Shown here piece after piece: positions 13,215 through 27,500 of a stretch of DNA of 64,000 bases. The position numbers and the translations under genes are program-made. Within the stretch, counting starts at the first letter, position 1, and each line of letters opens with the position of its first letter. The notes below the pieces were generated by a model. That model searched no databases. It was not told the DNA's origin and was given only the letters and a program-made list of their open reading frames with translations. The DNA comes from Coriaria nepalensis (lineage: Eukaryota; Streptophyta; Magnoliopsida; Cucurbitales; Coriariaceae). The stretch is taken from NCBI GenBank assembly GCA_027186245.1, contig CP114481.1, positions 38,657,501 to 38,721,500 on the forward strand, written 5' to 3'.

Positions 13215-15140
13215 AATGCAAGTTTTGGGCATAACTTGCAAATGATCAATGCAAGGAAAGTGTGCATTCGTTTAACCTTAAAATCATTTCAATGAGTCAT
13301 TTCAAGTCAATAACTTATTTCAAAGCAAGTCGAACGAATTCTATTTTTGCACTACAAACACAAGTTTTGTGCATAACTTCCAAATGATCATTGCATGGAA
13401 AGTGTCCATTCGTTTAACCTTAAAATCAATTCAATAAGTCATATCAAGTCAATAACTTATTTCAAAGCAAGTCGAATGAATTCTATTTTTGCACTACAAC
13501 CACAAGGTTTCTGCATAACTTGCAAATGATCAATGCAAGGAAAGTGTGCATTCGTTTAACCTTAAAATCATTTCAATGAGTCATTTCAAGTCGATATCTT
13601 ATTTCAAAGTAATTCGAACGAGCACTATTGTTGCACTACAAATGCAAGTTTTGTGCATAACTTGCACATGATCGATGCAAGGAAACTGTGCTTTCGTTTA
13701 ACCTTAAAATCATTTCAATGTGTCTTTTCAAGTCAATGACTTATTTCAAAGCAAGTCGAAAGAATTCTATTTTTTCACTACAAATGCAAGTTTTGGGCAT
13801 AACTTGCAAATGATCAATGCAAGGAAAGTGTGCATTCGTTTAACCTTAAAATCATTTCAATGAGTCATTTCAAGTCAATAACTTATTTCAAAGCAAGTCG
13901 AAAGAATTCTATTTTTGCACAACAAATGCAAGTTTTGGGCATAACTTGCAAATAATCAATGCAAGGAAAGTGTGCATTCGTTTAACCTTAAAATCATTTC
14001 AATAAGTCATTTCAAGTCAATAACTTATTTCAAAGCAAGTCGAATGAATTCTATTTTTGCACTACAAACACAAGTTTTGGGCATAACTTGCAAATGATCA
14101 ATGCAAGGAAAGTGTGCATTCGTTTAACCTTAAAATCATTTCAATGAGTCATTTCCAGTCAATAACTTATGTCAAAGCAAGTCGAACGAATTCTATTTTT
14201 GCACTACAAACACAAGTTTTGTGCATAACTTGCAAATGATCAATGCGAGGAATGTGTGCATTCGTTTAACCTTTAAATCATTTCAATGTGTCATTTCAAG
14301 TCGATATCTTATTTCAAAGCAAGTCGAAGGAATTCTATTTTTGCACTACAAACACAAGTTTTGTGCATAACTTGCAAATGATCATTGCAAGGAAAGTGTG
14401 CATTCGTTTAACCTTAAAATCAATTCAATGAGTCATTTCAAGTCAATAACTTATTTCAAAGCAAGTCGAACGAATTCTATTTTTGCACTACAAACACAAG
14501 TTTTGTGCATAACTTCCCAATGATCATTGCAAGGAAAGTGTGCATTCGTTTAACCTTAAAATCAATTCAATAAGTCATATCAAGTCAATAACTTATTTCA
14601 AAGCAAGTCGAACGAATTCTATTTTTGCACTACAAACACAAGGTTTCTGCATAACTTGCAAATGATCAATGCAAGGAAAGTGTGCATTCGTTTAACCTTA
14701 AAATCATTTCAATGAGTCATTTCAAGTCGATATCTTATTTCAAAGTAATTCGAACGAGCACTATTTTTGCTCTACAAATGCAAGTTTTGTGCATAACTTG
14801 CACATGATCAATGCAAGGAAACGGTGCATTCGTTTAACCTTAAAATCATTTCAATGTGTCTTTTCAAGTCAATAACTTATTTTAAAGAAAGTCGAAAGAA
14901 TTCTATTTTTTCACTACAAATGCAAGTTTTGGGCATAACTTGCAAATGATCAATGCAAGGAAAGTGTGCATTCGTTTAACCTTAAAATCATTTCAATGAG
15001 TCATTTCAAGTTGATATCTTATTTCAAAGCAATTCGAAGGAATTCTATTTTTGCACTACAACCACAAGTTTTGTGCATAACTTGCAAATGATCAATGCAA
15101 GGAAAGTGTGCATTCGTTTAACCTTAAAATCATTTCAATG
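13208..15140. repeat. 2768-bp higher-order repeat, partial copy 3
   Basis: Partial third copy. It follows the unit for about 1930 bp and then loses register near 15140, where it reads TCAATATCCTATTTC instead of the expected TCCAGTCAATAACTTATTTC. It has the common monomer base at sites where copies 1 and 2 carry private changes, and a private AAACGGTGC near 14820. It therefore either predates the split of copies 1 and 2 or was overwritten by canonical monomers. Confidence 0.85.
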
Positions 15141-17140
15141 AGTCATTTCAAGTCAATATCCTATTTCAAAGTAATTCGAACGAAAACTATTTTTTCACTA
15201 CAAATGCAAGTTTTGTGCATAACTTGCACATGATCAATGCAAGGAACGTGTGCATTCGTTTAACCTTAAAATCATTTCAATGAGTCATTTCAAGTCAACA
15301 ACTTATTTCAAAGCAAGTCGAACGAATTCTATTTTTGCACTACAAACACAAGTTTTGTGCATAACTGGCAAGTGATCAATGCAAGGAAAGTGTGCATTCG
15401 TTTAACCTTAAAATCATTTCAATGTGTCATTTCAAGTCAATAACTTATTTCAAAGCAAATCGAACGAATTCTATTTTTGCCCTACAAACAGAAGTTTTCT
15501 GCATAACTTGCAAATGATCAATGCAAGGAAAGTGTGCATTCGTTTAACCTTTAAATCATTTCAATGAGTCATTTCAAGTCAATAACTTATTTCGAAGCAA
15601 GTCGAACGAATTCTATTTTTGCACTACAAACACAAGTTTTCTGCATAACTTTCAAATGATCATTGCAAGGAAAGTGTGCATTCGTTTAACCTTAAAATCA
15701 TTTCAATGAGTCATTTCCAGTCAATAACTTATTTCAAAGCAAATCGAACGAATTCTATTTTTGCCCTACAAACAGAAGTTTTCTGCATAACTTGCAAATG
15801 ATCAATGCAAGTAAAGTGTGCATTCGTTTAACCTTTAAATCATTTCAATGAGTCATTTCAAGTCAATAACTTATTTCGAAGCAAGTCGAATGAATTCTAT
15901 TTTTGCACTACAAACAGAAGTTTTTTTCATAACTTGCAAATGATCAGTGCAAGGAAAGTGTGCATTCGTTTAACCTTTAAATCATTTCAATGAGTCATTT
16001 CAAGTCAACAACTTATTTCAAAGCAAGTCGAACGAATTCTATTTTTGCACTACAAACACAAGTTTTGTGCATAACTTGCAAATGCTCAATGCAAGGAAAG
16101 TGTGCATTCGTTTAACCTTAAAATCATTTCAATGAGTCATTTCAAGTCGATATCTTATTTCAAAGTAAGTCGAACGAGCACTATTTTTGCACTCCAAATG
16201 CAAGTCTGGTGCATAACTTGCACATTATTAATGCAAGGAAACTGTGCATTCGTTTAACCTTAAAATCATTTCAATGAGTCATTTCAAGTCAATAATTTAT
16301 TTCAAAGCAACTCGAACGAATTCCATTTTTGCACTACAAACACAAGTTTTGTGCATAACTTGCAAATGATCAACGCAAGGAAAGTGTGCATTCGTTTAAC
16401 CTTAAAATCATTTCAATGAGTCATTTCAAGTCGATATCTTATTTCAAAGTAATTCGAACGAGCACTATTTTTGCACTACAAATGCAAGTTTTGTGCATAA
16501 CTTGCACATGATCAATGCAAGGAAACTGTGCTTTCGTTTAACCTTAAAATAATTTCAATGTGTCTTTTCAAGTCAATGACTTATTTCAAAGCAAGTCGAA
16601 AGAATTCTATTTTTTCACTACAAATGCAAGTTTTGGGCATAACTTGCAAATGATCAATGCAAGGAAAGTGTGCATTCGTTTAACCTTAAAATCAATTCAA
16701 TGAGTCATTTCAAGTCAATAACTTATTTCAAAGCAAGTCGAACGAATTCTATTTTTGCACTACAAACACAACTTTTGGGCATAACTTCCAAATGATCATT
16801 GCAAGGAAAGTGTGCATTCGTTTAACCTTAAAATCAATTCAATAAGTCATATCAAGTCAATAACTTATTTCAAAGCAAGTCGAACGAATTCTATTTTTGC
16901 ACTACAAACACAAGGTTTCTGCATAACTTGCAAATGATCAATGCAAGGAAAGTGTGCATTCGTTTAACCTTTAAATCATTTCAATGAGTCATTTCAAGTC
17001 GATATCCTATTTCAGAGTAATTCGAACGAGCACTATTTTTGCTCTACAAATGCAAGTTTTGTGCATAACTTGCACATGATCAATGCAAGGAAACTGTGCA
17101 TTCGTTTAACCTTAAAATCATTTCAATGTGTCTTTTCAAG
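15141..17140. repeat. Segment copied from, or into, the 5.9-7.3 kb region
   Basis: From about 15660 to 17140 the variant order repeats that of about 5864-7344 at an offset of 9796 bp, which equals 70 monomers minus the two 72-bp deletions lying between. Matching markers include AAGCAAATCG (5941 and 15737), TTTTGCTCTACAAATG (7241 and 17037) and the GCTTTCG monomer. The two copies have since collected private changes, such as ACTCCAAATGCAAGTCTGG near 16191. The 2768-bp HOR therefore lies between two copies of an older arrangement, as expected if it expanded inside it. Confidence 0.8.
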
Positions 17141-20100
17141 TCGATATCTTATTTCAAAGCAAGTCGAACGATTCTATTTTTGCACAACAAACCGAAGTTT
17201 TGTGCATAACTTGCAAATGATCAATGCAAGGAAAGTGTGCATTCGTTTAACCTTGAAATCATTTCAATGAGTCATTTCAAGTCAATATCTTATTTCAAAG
17301 TAATTCGAACGAGCACTATTTTTGCACTACAAATGCAAGTTTTGTGCATAACTTGCACATGATCAATGCAAGGAAACTGTGCATTCGTTTAACCTTAAAA
17401 TCATTTCAATTTGTCATTTCAAGTCAATAACTTATTTCAAAGGAAGTCGAACAAATTCTATTTTTGCACTACAAACACAAGTTTTGTGCATAACTTGCAA
17501 ATGATCAATGCAAGGAAAGTGTGCATTCGTTTAACCTTAAAATCATTTCAATGAGTCATTTCAAGTCAATAACTTATTTCAAAGCAAGTGGAACGAATTC
17601 TATTTTTGCACTACAAACACAAGTTTTGTGCATCACTTGCAAATGATCAATGCAAGGAAAGTGTGCATTCGTTTAACCTTAAAATCATTTCAATGAGTCA
17701 TTTCCAGTCAATAACTTATTTCAAAGTAAGTCGAAAGAATTCTATTGTTGCACTACAAATGCAAGTTTGTGGCATAACTTGCAAATGATCAATGCAAGGA
17801 AAGTGTGCATTCGTTTAACCTTAAAATCATTTCAATGAGTCATTTCAAGTCAATAACTTATTTCAAAGCAAGTCGAACGAATTCTATTTTTGCACTACAA
17901 ACACAAGCTTTGTGCATAACTTGAAAGTGACCAATGCAAGGAAAGTGTGCATTCATTTAACCTTAAAATCATTTTAATGTGTCATTTCAAGTTGATATCT
18001 TATTTCAAAGCAAGTCGAACGAATTCTATTTTTGCACAACAAATAGAAGTTTTGTGCATAACTTGCAAATGATCAATGCATGGAATGTGTGCATTCGTTT
18101 AACCTTAAAATCATTTCAATGAGTCATTTCAAGTCAATATCTTATTTCAAAGTAATTCGAACGAGCACTATTTTTGCACTACAAATGCAAGTTTTGTGCA
18201 TAACTTGCACATGATCAATGCAAGGAAACTGTGCATTCGTTTAACCTTTAAATCATTTCAGAGAGTCATTAAAAGTCAATAACTTATTTCAAAGCAAGTC
18301 GAACGAATTCTATTTTTGCACTACAAACACAAGTTTTGTGCATAACTTGCAAATGATAAATGCAAGGAAAGTGTGCATTCGTTTAACTTTAAAATCATTT
18401 CAATGAGTCATTTCCAGTCAATAACTTATTTCAAAGCAAGTCGAACGAATTCTATTTTTGCACTACAAACAGAAGTTTTTTGCATAACTTGCAAATGATC
18501 AATGCAAGGAAAGTGTGCATTCGTTTAACCTTAAAATCATTTCAATGAGTCATTTCCAGTCAATAACTTATTTCAAAGCAAGTCGAAAGAATTCTATTGT
18601 TGCACTACAAATGCAAGTTTTGGGCATAACTTGCAAATGATCAATGCAAGGAAAGTGTGCATTCGTTTAACCTTAAAATCATTTCAATAAGTCATTTCCA
18701 GTCAATAACTTATTTCAAAGCAAGTCGAAATAATTCTATTGTTGCTCTACAAATGAGAGTTTTGGGCATAACTTGCAAATGATCAATGCAAGGAAAGTGT
18801 GCATTCGTTTAACCTTAAAATCATTTCAATGTGTCATTTCAAGTCAATAACTTATTTCAAAGCAAGTCGAACGAATTCTATTTTTGCACTACAAACACAA
18901 GTTTTGTGCATAACTTGCAAGTGATCAATGCAAGGAAAGTGTGCATTCATTTAACCTTAAAATCATTTCACTGTGTCATTTCAAGTCGATATCTTATTTC
19001 AAAGCAATTGGAATGAATTCTATTTTTGCACAACAAACAGAAGTTTTGTGCATAACTTGCAAATGATCAATGCAAGGAATGTGTGCATTCGTTTAACCTT
19101 AAAATCATTTCAATGAGTCATTTCAAGTCAATATCTTATTTCAAAGTAATTCGAACGAGCACTATTTTTGCACTACAAATGCAAGTTTTGTGCATAACTT
19201 GCACATGATCAATGCAAAGAAACTGTGCATTCGTTTAACCTTAAAATCAATGCAATGAGTCATTTCAAGTCAATATCTTATTTCAAAGCAAGTCGAACGA
19301 ATTCAATTTTTTTGCACTACAAACACAAGTTCTGTGCATAAGTGCAAATGATCATTGCAACGAAAGTGTGCATTCGTTTAACCTTAAAATCATTTCAATG
19401 AGTCATTTCAAGTCAATAACTTATTTCAAAGCAAGTCGAACGAATTCTATTTTTGCACTACAAACACAAGTTTTCTTCATAACTTGCAAATGATCAATGC
19501 AAGGAAAGTTTGCATTCGTTTAACCTTAAAATCATTTCAATGAGTCATTTCGAGTCAATATTTTATTTCAAAGTAATTCGAACGAGCACTATTATTGCAC
19601 AACAAATGCATGTTTTGTGCATAACTTGCACATGATCAACGCATGGAAACTGTGCATTCGTCTAACCTTAAAATCATTTCAATGTGTCTTTTCAAGTCAA
19701 TAACTTATTTCAAAGCAAGTCGAAAGAATTCTATTTTTGCACTACAAATGCAAGTTTTGGGCATAACTTGCAAATGATCAATGCAAGGAAAGTGTGCATT
19801 CGTTTAACCTTAAAATCATTTCAATGAGTCATTTCAATTCAATAACTTATTTCAAAGCAAGTCGAACGAATTCTATTTTTGCACTACAAACAGAAGTTTT
19901 TTGCATAACTTGCAAATGATCAATGCAAGGAAAGTGTCCATTCGTTTAACCTTTAAATCATTTCAATGGGTCATTTCAAGTCAATAACTTATTTCAAAGC
20001 AAGTCGAACGAATTCTATTTCTGCACTACAAACAGAAGTTTTGTGCATAACTTGCAAATGATCAATGCAAGGAAAGAGTGCATTCGTTTAACATAAAATC

Positions 20101-20689
20101 ATTTCAATGAGTCATTTCAGGTCAATAATTTATTTCAAAGCAAGTCGAACGAATTCAATTTTTGCACTACAAACACAAGTTTTGTGCATAACTTGCAAAT
20201 GATCATTGCAAGGAAAGTGTGCATTCGTGTAACCTTAAAATCAATTCAATGAGTCATTTCAAGTCAATAACTTATTTTAAAGCAAGTCGAACGAATTCTA
20301 TTTTTGCACTACAGACAGAAGTTTTGTGCATAACTTGCAAATGATCAATGCAAGGAAAGTGTGCATTCGTTTAACCTTAAAATCATTTCAATGAGTCATT
20401 TCCAGTCAATAACTTATTTCAAAGCATGTCGAGAGAATTCTATTTTTGCACTACAAACAGAAGTTTTCTGCATAAGTTGCAAATGATCAATGCAAGGAAA
20501 GTGTGCATTCGTTTAACCTTTAAATCATTTCAATGAGTCATTTCAAGTCAATAACTTATTTCAAAGCAAGTCGAACGAATTCTATTTTTGCACTACAAAC
20601 ACAAGTTTTGTGCATAACTTGCAAATGATCAATGCAAGGAAAGTGTGCATTCGTTTAACCTTTAAATCATTTCAATGAGTCATCCCAAG
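17141..20689. repeat. Divergent monomers with weak 6/7-mer order
   Basis: About 25 monomers with more scattered private differences and no tight HOR. Monomers with GCACAACAAA recur at 17182, 18034 and 19028 (852 and 994 bp, six and seven monomers), each followed by an EcoRI-negative CGAGCAC monomer, which suggests an eroded periodicity. A one-base deletion (CGAACGATTC) is at about 17170 and a two-base deletion (TTTAACATAAAATC) at about 20091. The 19.26-20.4 kb part has relatives at 29.5-32.1 kb. Open frames here are short and simply read through the satellite. Confidence 0.75.
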
Positions 20690-21541
20690 TCAATAACTTA
20701 TTTCAAAGCAAGTCGAACGAATTCTATTTTTGCACTACAAACACAAGTTTTGTGCATAACTTGCAAGTGATCAATGCAAGGAAAGTGTACATTCGTTTAA
20801 CCTTAAAATCATTTCAATGAGTCATTTCAAGTCAATAACTTATTTCAAAGCAAGTCGAACGAATTCTATTTTTGCACTACAAACAGAAGTTTTTTGCATA
20901 ACTTGCAAATGATCAATGCAAGGAAAGTGTGCATTCGTTTAACCTTTAAATCATTTCAATGAGTCATTTCAAGTCAATAACTTATTTCAAACCATGTCGA
21001 ACGAATTCTATTTTTGCACTACAAACACAAGTTTTGTGCATAACTTGCAAGTGATCAATGCAAGGAAAGTGTACATTCGTTTAACCTTAAAATCATTTCA
21101 ATGAGTCATTTCAAGTCAATAACTTATTTCAAAGCAAGTCGAACGAATTCTATTTTTGCACTACAAACAGAAGTTTTTTGCATAACTTGCAAATGATCAA
21201 TGCAAGGAAAGTGTGCATTCGTTTAACCTTTAAATCATTTCAATGAGTCATTTCAAGTCAATAACTTATTTCAAAGCATGTCGAACGAATTCTATTTTTG
21301 CACTACAAACACAAGTTTTGTGCATAACTTGCAAGTGATCAATGCAAGGAAAGTGTACATTCGTTTAACCTTAAAATCATTTCAATGAGTCATTTCAAGT
21401 CAATAACTTATTTCAAAGCAAGTCGAACGAATTCTATTTTTGCACTACAAACAGAAGTTTTTTGCATAACTTGCAAATGATCAATGCAAGGAAAGTGTGC
21501 ATTCGTTTAACCTTAAAATCATTTCAATGAGTCATTTCAAG
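20690..21541. repeat. Dimer higher-order repeat (284 bp, three copies)
   Basis: Two monomer types alternate: one with CACAAGTTTTGTGC, CAAGTGATC and GTGTACATTCG, the other with CAGAAGTTTTTTGC and CAAATGATC. TTGCAAGTGATC occurs at 20761, 21045 and 21329, each 284 bp apart. The same pair of types recurs at about 47.4-47.9 kb and inside the 4253-bp HOR (about 54.2-54.9 and 58.5-59.1 kb), so this dimer seeded later units. Edges are approximate. Confidence 0.85.
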
Positions 21542-24500
21542 TCAATAACTTATTTCAAAGCAAGTCGAACGAATTCAATTTTTTCACTACAAACACAAGT
21601 TTTGTGCATAACTTCCAAATGATCATTGCAAGGAAAGTGTGCATTCGTTTAACCTTAAAATCATTTCAATGACTCATTTCAAGTCAATAACTTATTTCAA
21701 AGCAAGTCGAACGAATTCTATTTTTGCACTACAAATACAAGTTTTCTGCATAACTTGCAAATGATCAATGCAAGGAAAGTGTGCATTCGTTTAGCCTTAA
21801 AATCATTTCAATGAGTCATTTGAAGTCAATATCTTATTTCAAAGTAATTCGAACGAGCACTATTTTTGCACTACAAATGCAAGTTTTGTGCATAACTTGC
21901 ACATGATCAATGCAAGGAAACTGTGCATTCGTTTAACCTTAAAATCATTTCAATGTGTCTTTTCAAGTCAATAACTTATTTCAAGGCAAGTCGAAAGAAT
22001 TCTATTTTTGCACTACAAACACAAGTTTTGTGCATAACTTCCAAATTGTCATTGCAAGGAAAGTGTGCATTCGTTTAACCTTAAAATCATTTCAATGAGT
22101 CATTTCAAGTCAATAACTTATTTCAAAGCAAGTCGAACGAATTCTATTTTTGCACTACAAACACAAGTTTTCTGCATAACTTGCAAATGATCAATGCAAG
22201 GAAAGTGTGCATTCGTTTAGCCTTAAAATCATTTCAATGAGTCATCTCAAGTCAATATCTTATTTCAAAGTAATTCGAACGAGCACTATTTTTGCACTAC
22301 AAAAAGAAGTTTTTTGCATAACTTGCAAATGATCAATGCAAGGAAAGTGTACATTCGTTTAACCATTAAATCATTTCAATGAGTCATTTCAAGTCAATAA
22401 CTTATTTCAAAGCAAGTCGAACGAATTCTATTCTTGCACTACAAACAGAAGTTTTTTGCATAACTTGCAAATGATCAATGCAAGGAAAGTGTCCATTCGT
22501 TTAACCTTAAAGTCATTTCAATGAGTCATTTCCAGTCAATAACTTATTTCAAAGCAAGTCGAACGAATTCTATTTTTGCACTACAAACACAAGTTTTGTG
22601 CATAACTTGCAAATGATCAATGCGAGGAATGTGTGCATTCGTTTAACCTTTAAATCATTTCAGAGAGTCATTACAAGTCAATAACTTATTTCAAAGCAAG
22701 TCGAACGAATTCTATTTTTGCACTACAAACACAAGTTTTGTGCATAACTTGCAAATGATAAATGCAAGGAAAGTGTGCATTCGTTTAACCTTAAAATCAT
22801 TTCAATGAGTCATTTCCAGTCAATAACTTATTTCAAAGCAAGTCGAACGAATTCTATTTTTGCACTACAAACACAAGTTTTGTGCATAACTTGCAAATGA
22901 TCAATGCAAGGAAAGTGTGCATTCGTTTAACCTTAAAATCATTTCAATGAGTCATTTCCAGTCAATAACTTATTTCAAAGCAAGTCGAAAGAATTCTATT
23001 GTTGCACTACAAATGCAAGTTTTGGGCATAACTTGCAAATGATCAATGCAAGGAAAGTGTGCATTCGTTTAACCTTTAAATCATTTCAGTGAGTCATTTC
23101 AAGTCAATAACTTATTTCAAAGCAAGTCGAACGAATTCTATTTTTGCACTACAAACACAAGTTTTCTGCATAACTTGCAAATGATCAATGCAAGGAAAGT
23201 GTGCATTCGTTTAGCCTTAAAATCATTTCAATGAGTCATTTCAAGTCAATATCTTATTTCCAAGTAATTCGAACGAGCACTATTTTTGCACTACAAACAG
23301 AAGTTTTTTGCATAACTTGCAAATGATCAATGCAAGGAAAGTGTACATTCGTTTAACCATTAAATCATTTCAATGAGTCATTTCAAGTCAATAACTTATT
23401 TCAAAGCAAGTCGAACGAATTCTATTTTTGCACTACAAACACAAGTTTTTTGCATAACTTGCAAATGATCAATGCAAGGAAAGTGTCCATTCGTTTAACC
23501 TTTAAATCATTTCAATGAGTCATTCTAAGTTAGTAACTTATTTCAAAGCAAGTCGAACGAATTCTATTTTTGCGCTACAAACATAAGTTTTGTGCATAAC
23601 TTGCAATTGATCAATGCAAGGAAAATGTACATTCGTTTAACCTTTAAATCATTTCAATGAGTCATTTCAAGTCAATAACTTATTTCAAAGCAAGTCGAAC
23701 GAATTCAATTTTTGCACTACAAACACAAGTTTTGTGCATAACTTGCAAATGATCAATGCAAGGAAAGTGTGCATTCGTTTAACCTTTAAATCATTTCAAT
23801 GAGTCATTTCAAGTCAATAACTTATCTCAAAGCAAGTCGAACGAATTCAATTTTTTCACTACAAACACAAGTTTTGTGCATAACTTCCAAATTGTCATTG
23901 CAAGGAAAGTGTGCATTCGTTTAACCTTAAAATCATTTCAATGAGTCATTTCCAGTCAATAACTTATTTCAAAGCAAGTCGAACGAATTCTATTTTTGCA
24001 CTACAAACACAAGTTTTGTGCATAACTTGCAAATGATCAATGCAAGGAAAGTGTGCATTCGTTTAACCTTAAAATCATTTCAATGAGTCATTTCCAGTCA
24101 ATAACTTATTTCAAAGCAAGTCGAACGAATTCTATTTTTGCACTACAAACACAAGTTTTCTGCATAACTTGCAAATGATCAATGCAAGGAAAGTGTGCAT
24201 TCGTTTAGCCTTAAAATCATTTCAATGAGTCATTTCAAGTCAATATCTTATTTCCAAGTAATTCGAACGAGCACTATTTTTGCACTACAAACAGAAGTTT
24301 TTTGCATAACTTGCAAATGATCAATGCAAGGAAAGTGTCCATTCGTTTAACCTTTAAATCATTTCAATGAGTCATTCTAAGTTAGTAACTTATTTCAAAG
24401 CAAGTCGAACGAATTCTATTTTTGCGCTACAAACATAAGTTTTGTGCATAACTTGCAATTGATCAATGCAAGGAAAGTGTACATTCGTTTAACCTTTAAA

Positions 24501-27500
24501 TCATTTCAATGAGTCATTTCAAGTCAATAACTTATTTCAAAGCAAGTCGAACGAATTCTATTTTTGCACTACAAACACAAGTTTTCTGCATAACTTGCAA
24601 ATGATCAATGCAAGGAAAGTGTGCATTCGTTTAGCCTTAAAATCATTTCAATGAGTCATTTCAAGTCAATATCTTATTTCCAAGTAATTCGAACGAGCAC
24701 TATTTTTGCACTACAAACAGAAGTTTTTTGCATAACTTGCAAATGATCAATGCAAGGAAAGTGTCCATTCGTTTAACCTTTAAATCATTTCAATGAGTCA
24801 TTCTAAGTTAGTAACTTATTTCAAAGCAAGTCGAACGAATTCTATTTTTGCGCTACAAACATAAGTTTTGTGCATAACTTGCAATTGATCAATGCAAGGA
24901 AAATGTACATTCGTTTAACCTTTAAATCATTTCAATGAGTCATTTCAAGTCAATAACTTATTTCAAAGCAAGTCGAACGAATTCAATTTTTGCACTACAA
25001 ACACAAGTTTTGTGCATAACTTGCAAATGATCAATGCAAGGAAAGTGTGCATTCGTTTAACCTTTAAATCATTTCAATGAGTCATTTCAAGTCAATAACT
25101 TATCTCAAAGCAAGTCGAACGAATTCAATTTTTTCACTACAAACACAAGTTTTGTGCATAACTTCCAAATTGTCATTGCAAGGAAAGTGTGCATTCGTTT
25201 AACCTTAAAATCATTTCAATGAGTCATTTCCAGTCAATAACTTATTTCAAAGCAAGTCGAACGAATTCTATTTTTGCACTACAAACACAAGTTTTGTGCA
25301 TAACTTGCAAATGATAAATGCAAGGAAAGTGTGCATTCGTTTAACCTTAAAATCATTTCAATGAGTCATTTCCAGTCAATAACTTATTTCAAAGCAAGTC
25401 GAAAGAATTCTATTGTTGCACTACAAATGCAAGTTTTGGGCATAACTTGCAAATGATCAATGCAAGGAAAGTGTGCATTCGTTTAACCTTTAAATCATTT
25501 CAGTGAGTCATTTCAAGTCAATAACTTATTTCAAAGCAAGTCGAACGAATTCTATTTTTGCACTACAAACACAAGTTTTTTGCATAACTTGCAAATGATC
25601 AATGCAAGGAAAGTGTCCATTCGTTTAACCTTTAAATCATTTCAATGAGTCATTCTAAGTTAGTAACTTATTTCAAAGCAAGTCGAACGAATTCTATTTT
25701 TGCGCTACAAACATAAGTTTTGTGCATAACTTGCAATTGATCAATGCAAGGAAAGTGTACATTCGTTTAACCTTTAAATCATTTCAATGAGTCATTTCAA
25801 GTCAATAACTTATTTCAAAGCAAGTCGAACGAATTCTATTTTTGCACTACAAACACAAGTTTTCTGCATAACTTGCAAATGATCAATGCAAGGAAAGTGT
25901 GCATTCGTTTAGCCTTAAAATCAGTTCAATGAGTCATCTCAAGTCAATATCTTATTTCAAAGTAATTCGAACGAGCACTATTGTTGCACTACAAACAGAA
26001 GTTTTTTGCATAACTTGCAAATGATCAATGCAAGGAAAGTGTACATTCGTTTAACCATTAAATCATTTCAATGAGTCATTTCAAGTCAATAACTTATTTC
26101 AAAGCAAGTCGAACGAATTCTATTTTTGCACTACAGACACAAGTTTTCTGCATAACTTGCAAATGATCAATGCAAGGAAAGTGTGCATTCGTTTAACCTT
26201 AAAATCATTTCAATGAGTCATTTCCAGTCAATAACTTATTTCAAAGCAAGTCGAAAGAATTCTATTGTTGCACTACAAATGCAAGTTTTGGGCATAACTT
26301 GCAAATGATCAATGCAAGGAAAGTGTGCATTCGTTTAACCTTTAAATCATTTCAATGAGTCATTTCAAGTCAATAACTTATTTCAGAGCAAGTCGAACGA
26401 ATTCTATTTTTGCACTACAAACACAAGTTTTCTGCATAACTTGCAAATGATCAATGCAAGGAAAGTGTGCATTCGTTTAGCCTTAAAATCATTTCAATGA
26501 GTCATTTCAGGTCAATATCTTATTTCAAAGTAATTCGAACGAGCACTATTTTTGCACTACAAACAGAAGTTTTTTGCATAACTTGCAAATGATCAATGCA
26601 AGGAAAGTGTACATTCGTTTAACCATTAAATCATTTCAATGAGTCATTTCAAGTCAATAACTTATTTCAAAGCAAGTCGAACGAATTCTATTTTTGCACT
26701 ACAAACACAAGTTTTTTGCATAACTTGCAAATGATCAATGCAAGGAAAGTGTCCATTCGTTTAACCATTAAATCATTTCAATGAGTCATTCTAAGTTAGT
26801 AACTTATTTCAAAGCAAGTCGAACGAATTCTATTTTTGCGCTACAAACATATGTTTTGTGCATAACTTGCAAGTGATCAATGCAAGGAAAGTGTACATTC
26901 GTTTAACCTTTAAATCATTTCAATGAGTCATTTCAAGTCAATAACTTATTTCAAAGCAAGTCGAACGAATTCAATTTTTGCACTATAAACACAAGTTTTG
27001 TGCATAACTTGCAAATGATCAATGCAAGGAAAGTGTGCATTCGTTTAACCTTTAAATCATTTCAATGAGTCATTTCAAGTCAATAACTTATCTCAAAGCA
27101 AGTCGAACGAATTCAATTTTTTCACTACAAACACAAGTTTTGTGCATAACTTCCAAATTGTCATTGCAAGGAAAGTGTGCATTCGTTTAACCTTAAAATC
27201 ATTTCAATGAGTCATTTCAAGTCAATAACTTATTTCAAAGCAAGTCGAACGAATTCTATTTTTGCACTACAAACACAAGTTTTCTGCATAACTTGCAAAT
27301 GATCAATGCAAGGAAAGTGTGCATTCGTTTAGCCTTAAAATCAGTTCAATGAGTCATCTCAAGTCAATATCTTATTTCAAAGTAATTCGAACGAGCACTA
27401 TTGTTGCACTACAAACAGAAGTTTTTTGCATAACTTGCAAATGATCAATGCAAGGAAAGTGTACATTCGTTTAACCATTAAATCATTTCAATGAGTCATT

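Noticed and set aside
17061..17270. Open frame of 69 codons, and eleven similar 60- to 67-codon frames (for example near 17588, 18831, 37202, 48300, 49833, 55244 and 60320) as possible genes
   Set aside because: All lie on the + strand, read straight through one or two satellite monomers and share the same repeated peptide pieces. They exist only where a monomer lost a stop codon by substitution or indel, for example the 7-bp deletion near 48370. No coding signature or recognisable domain is visible.
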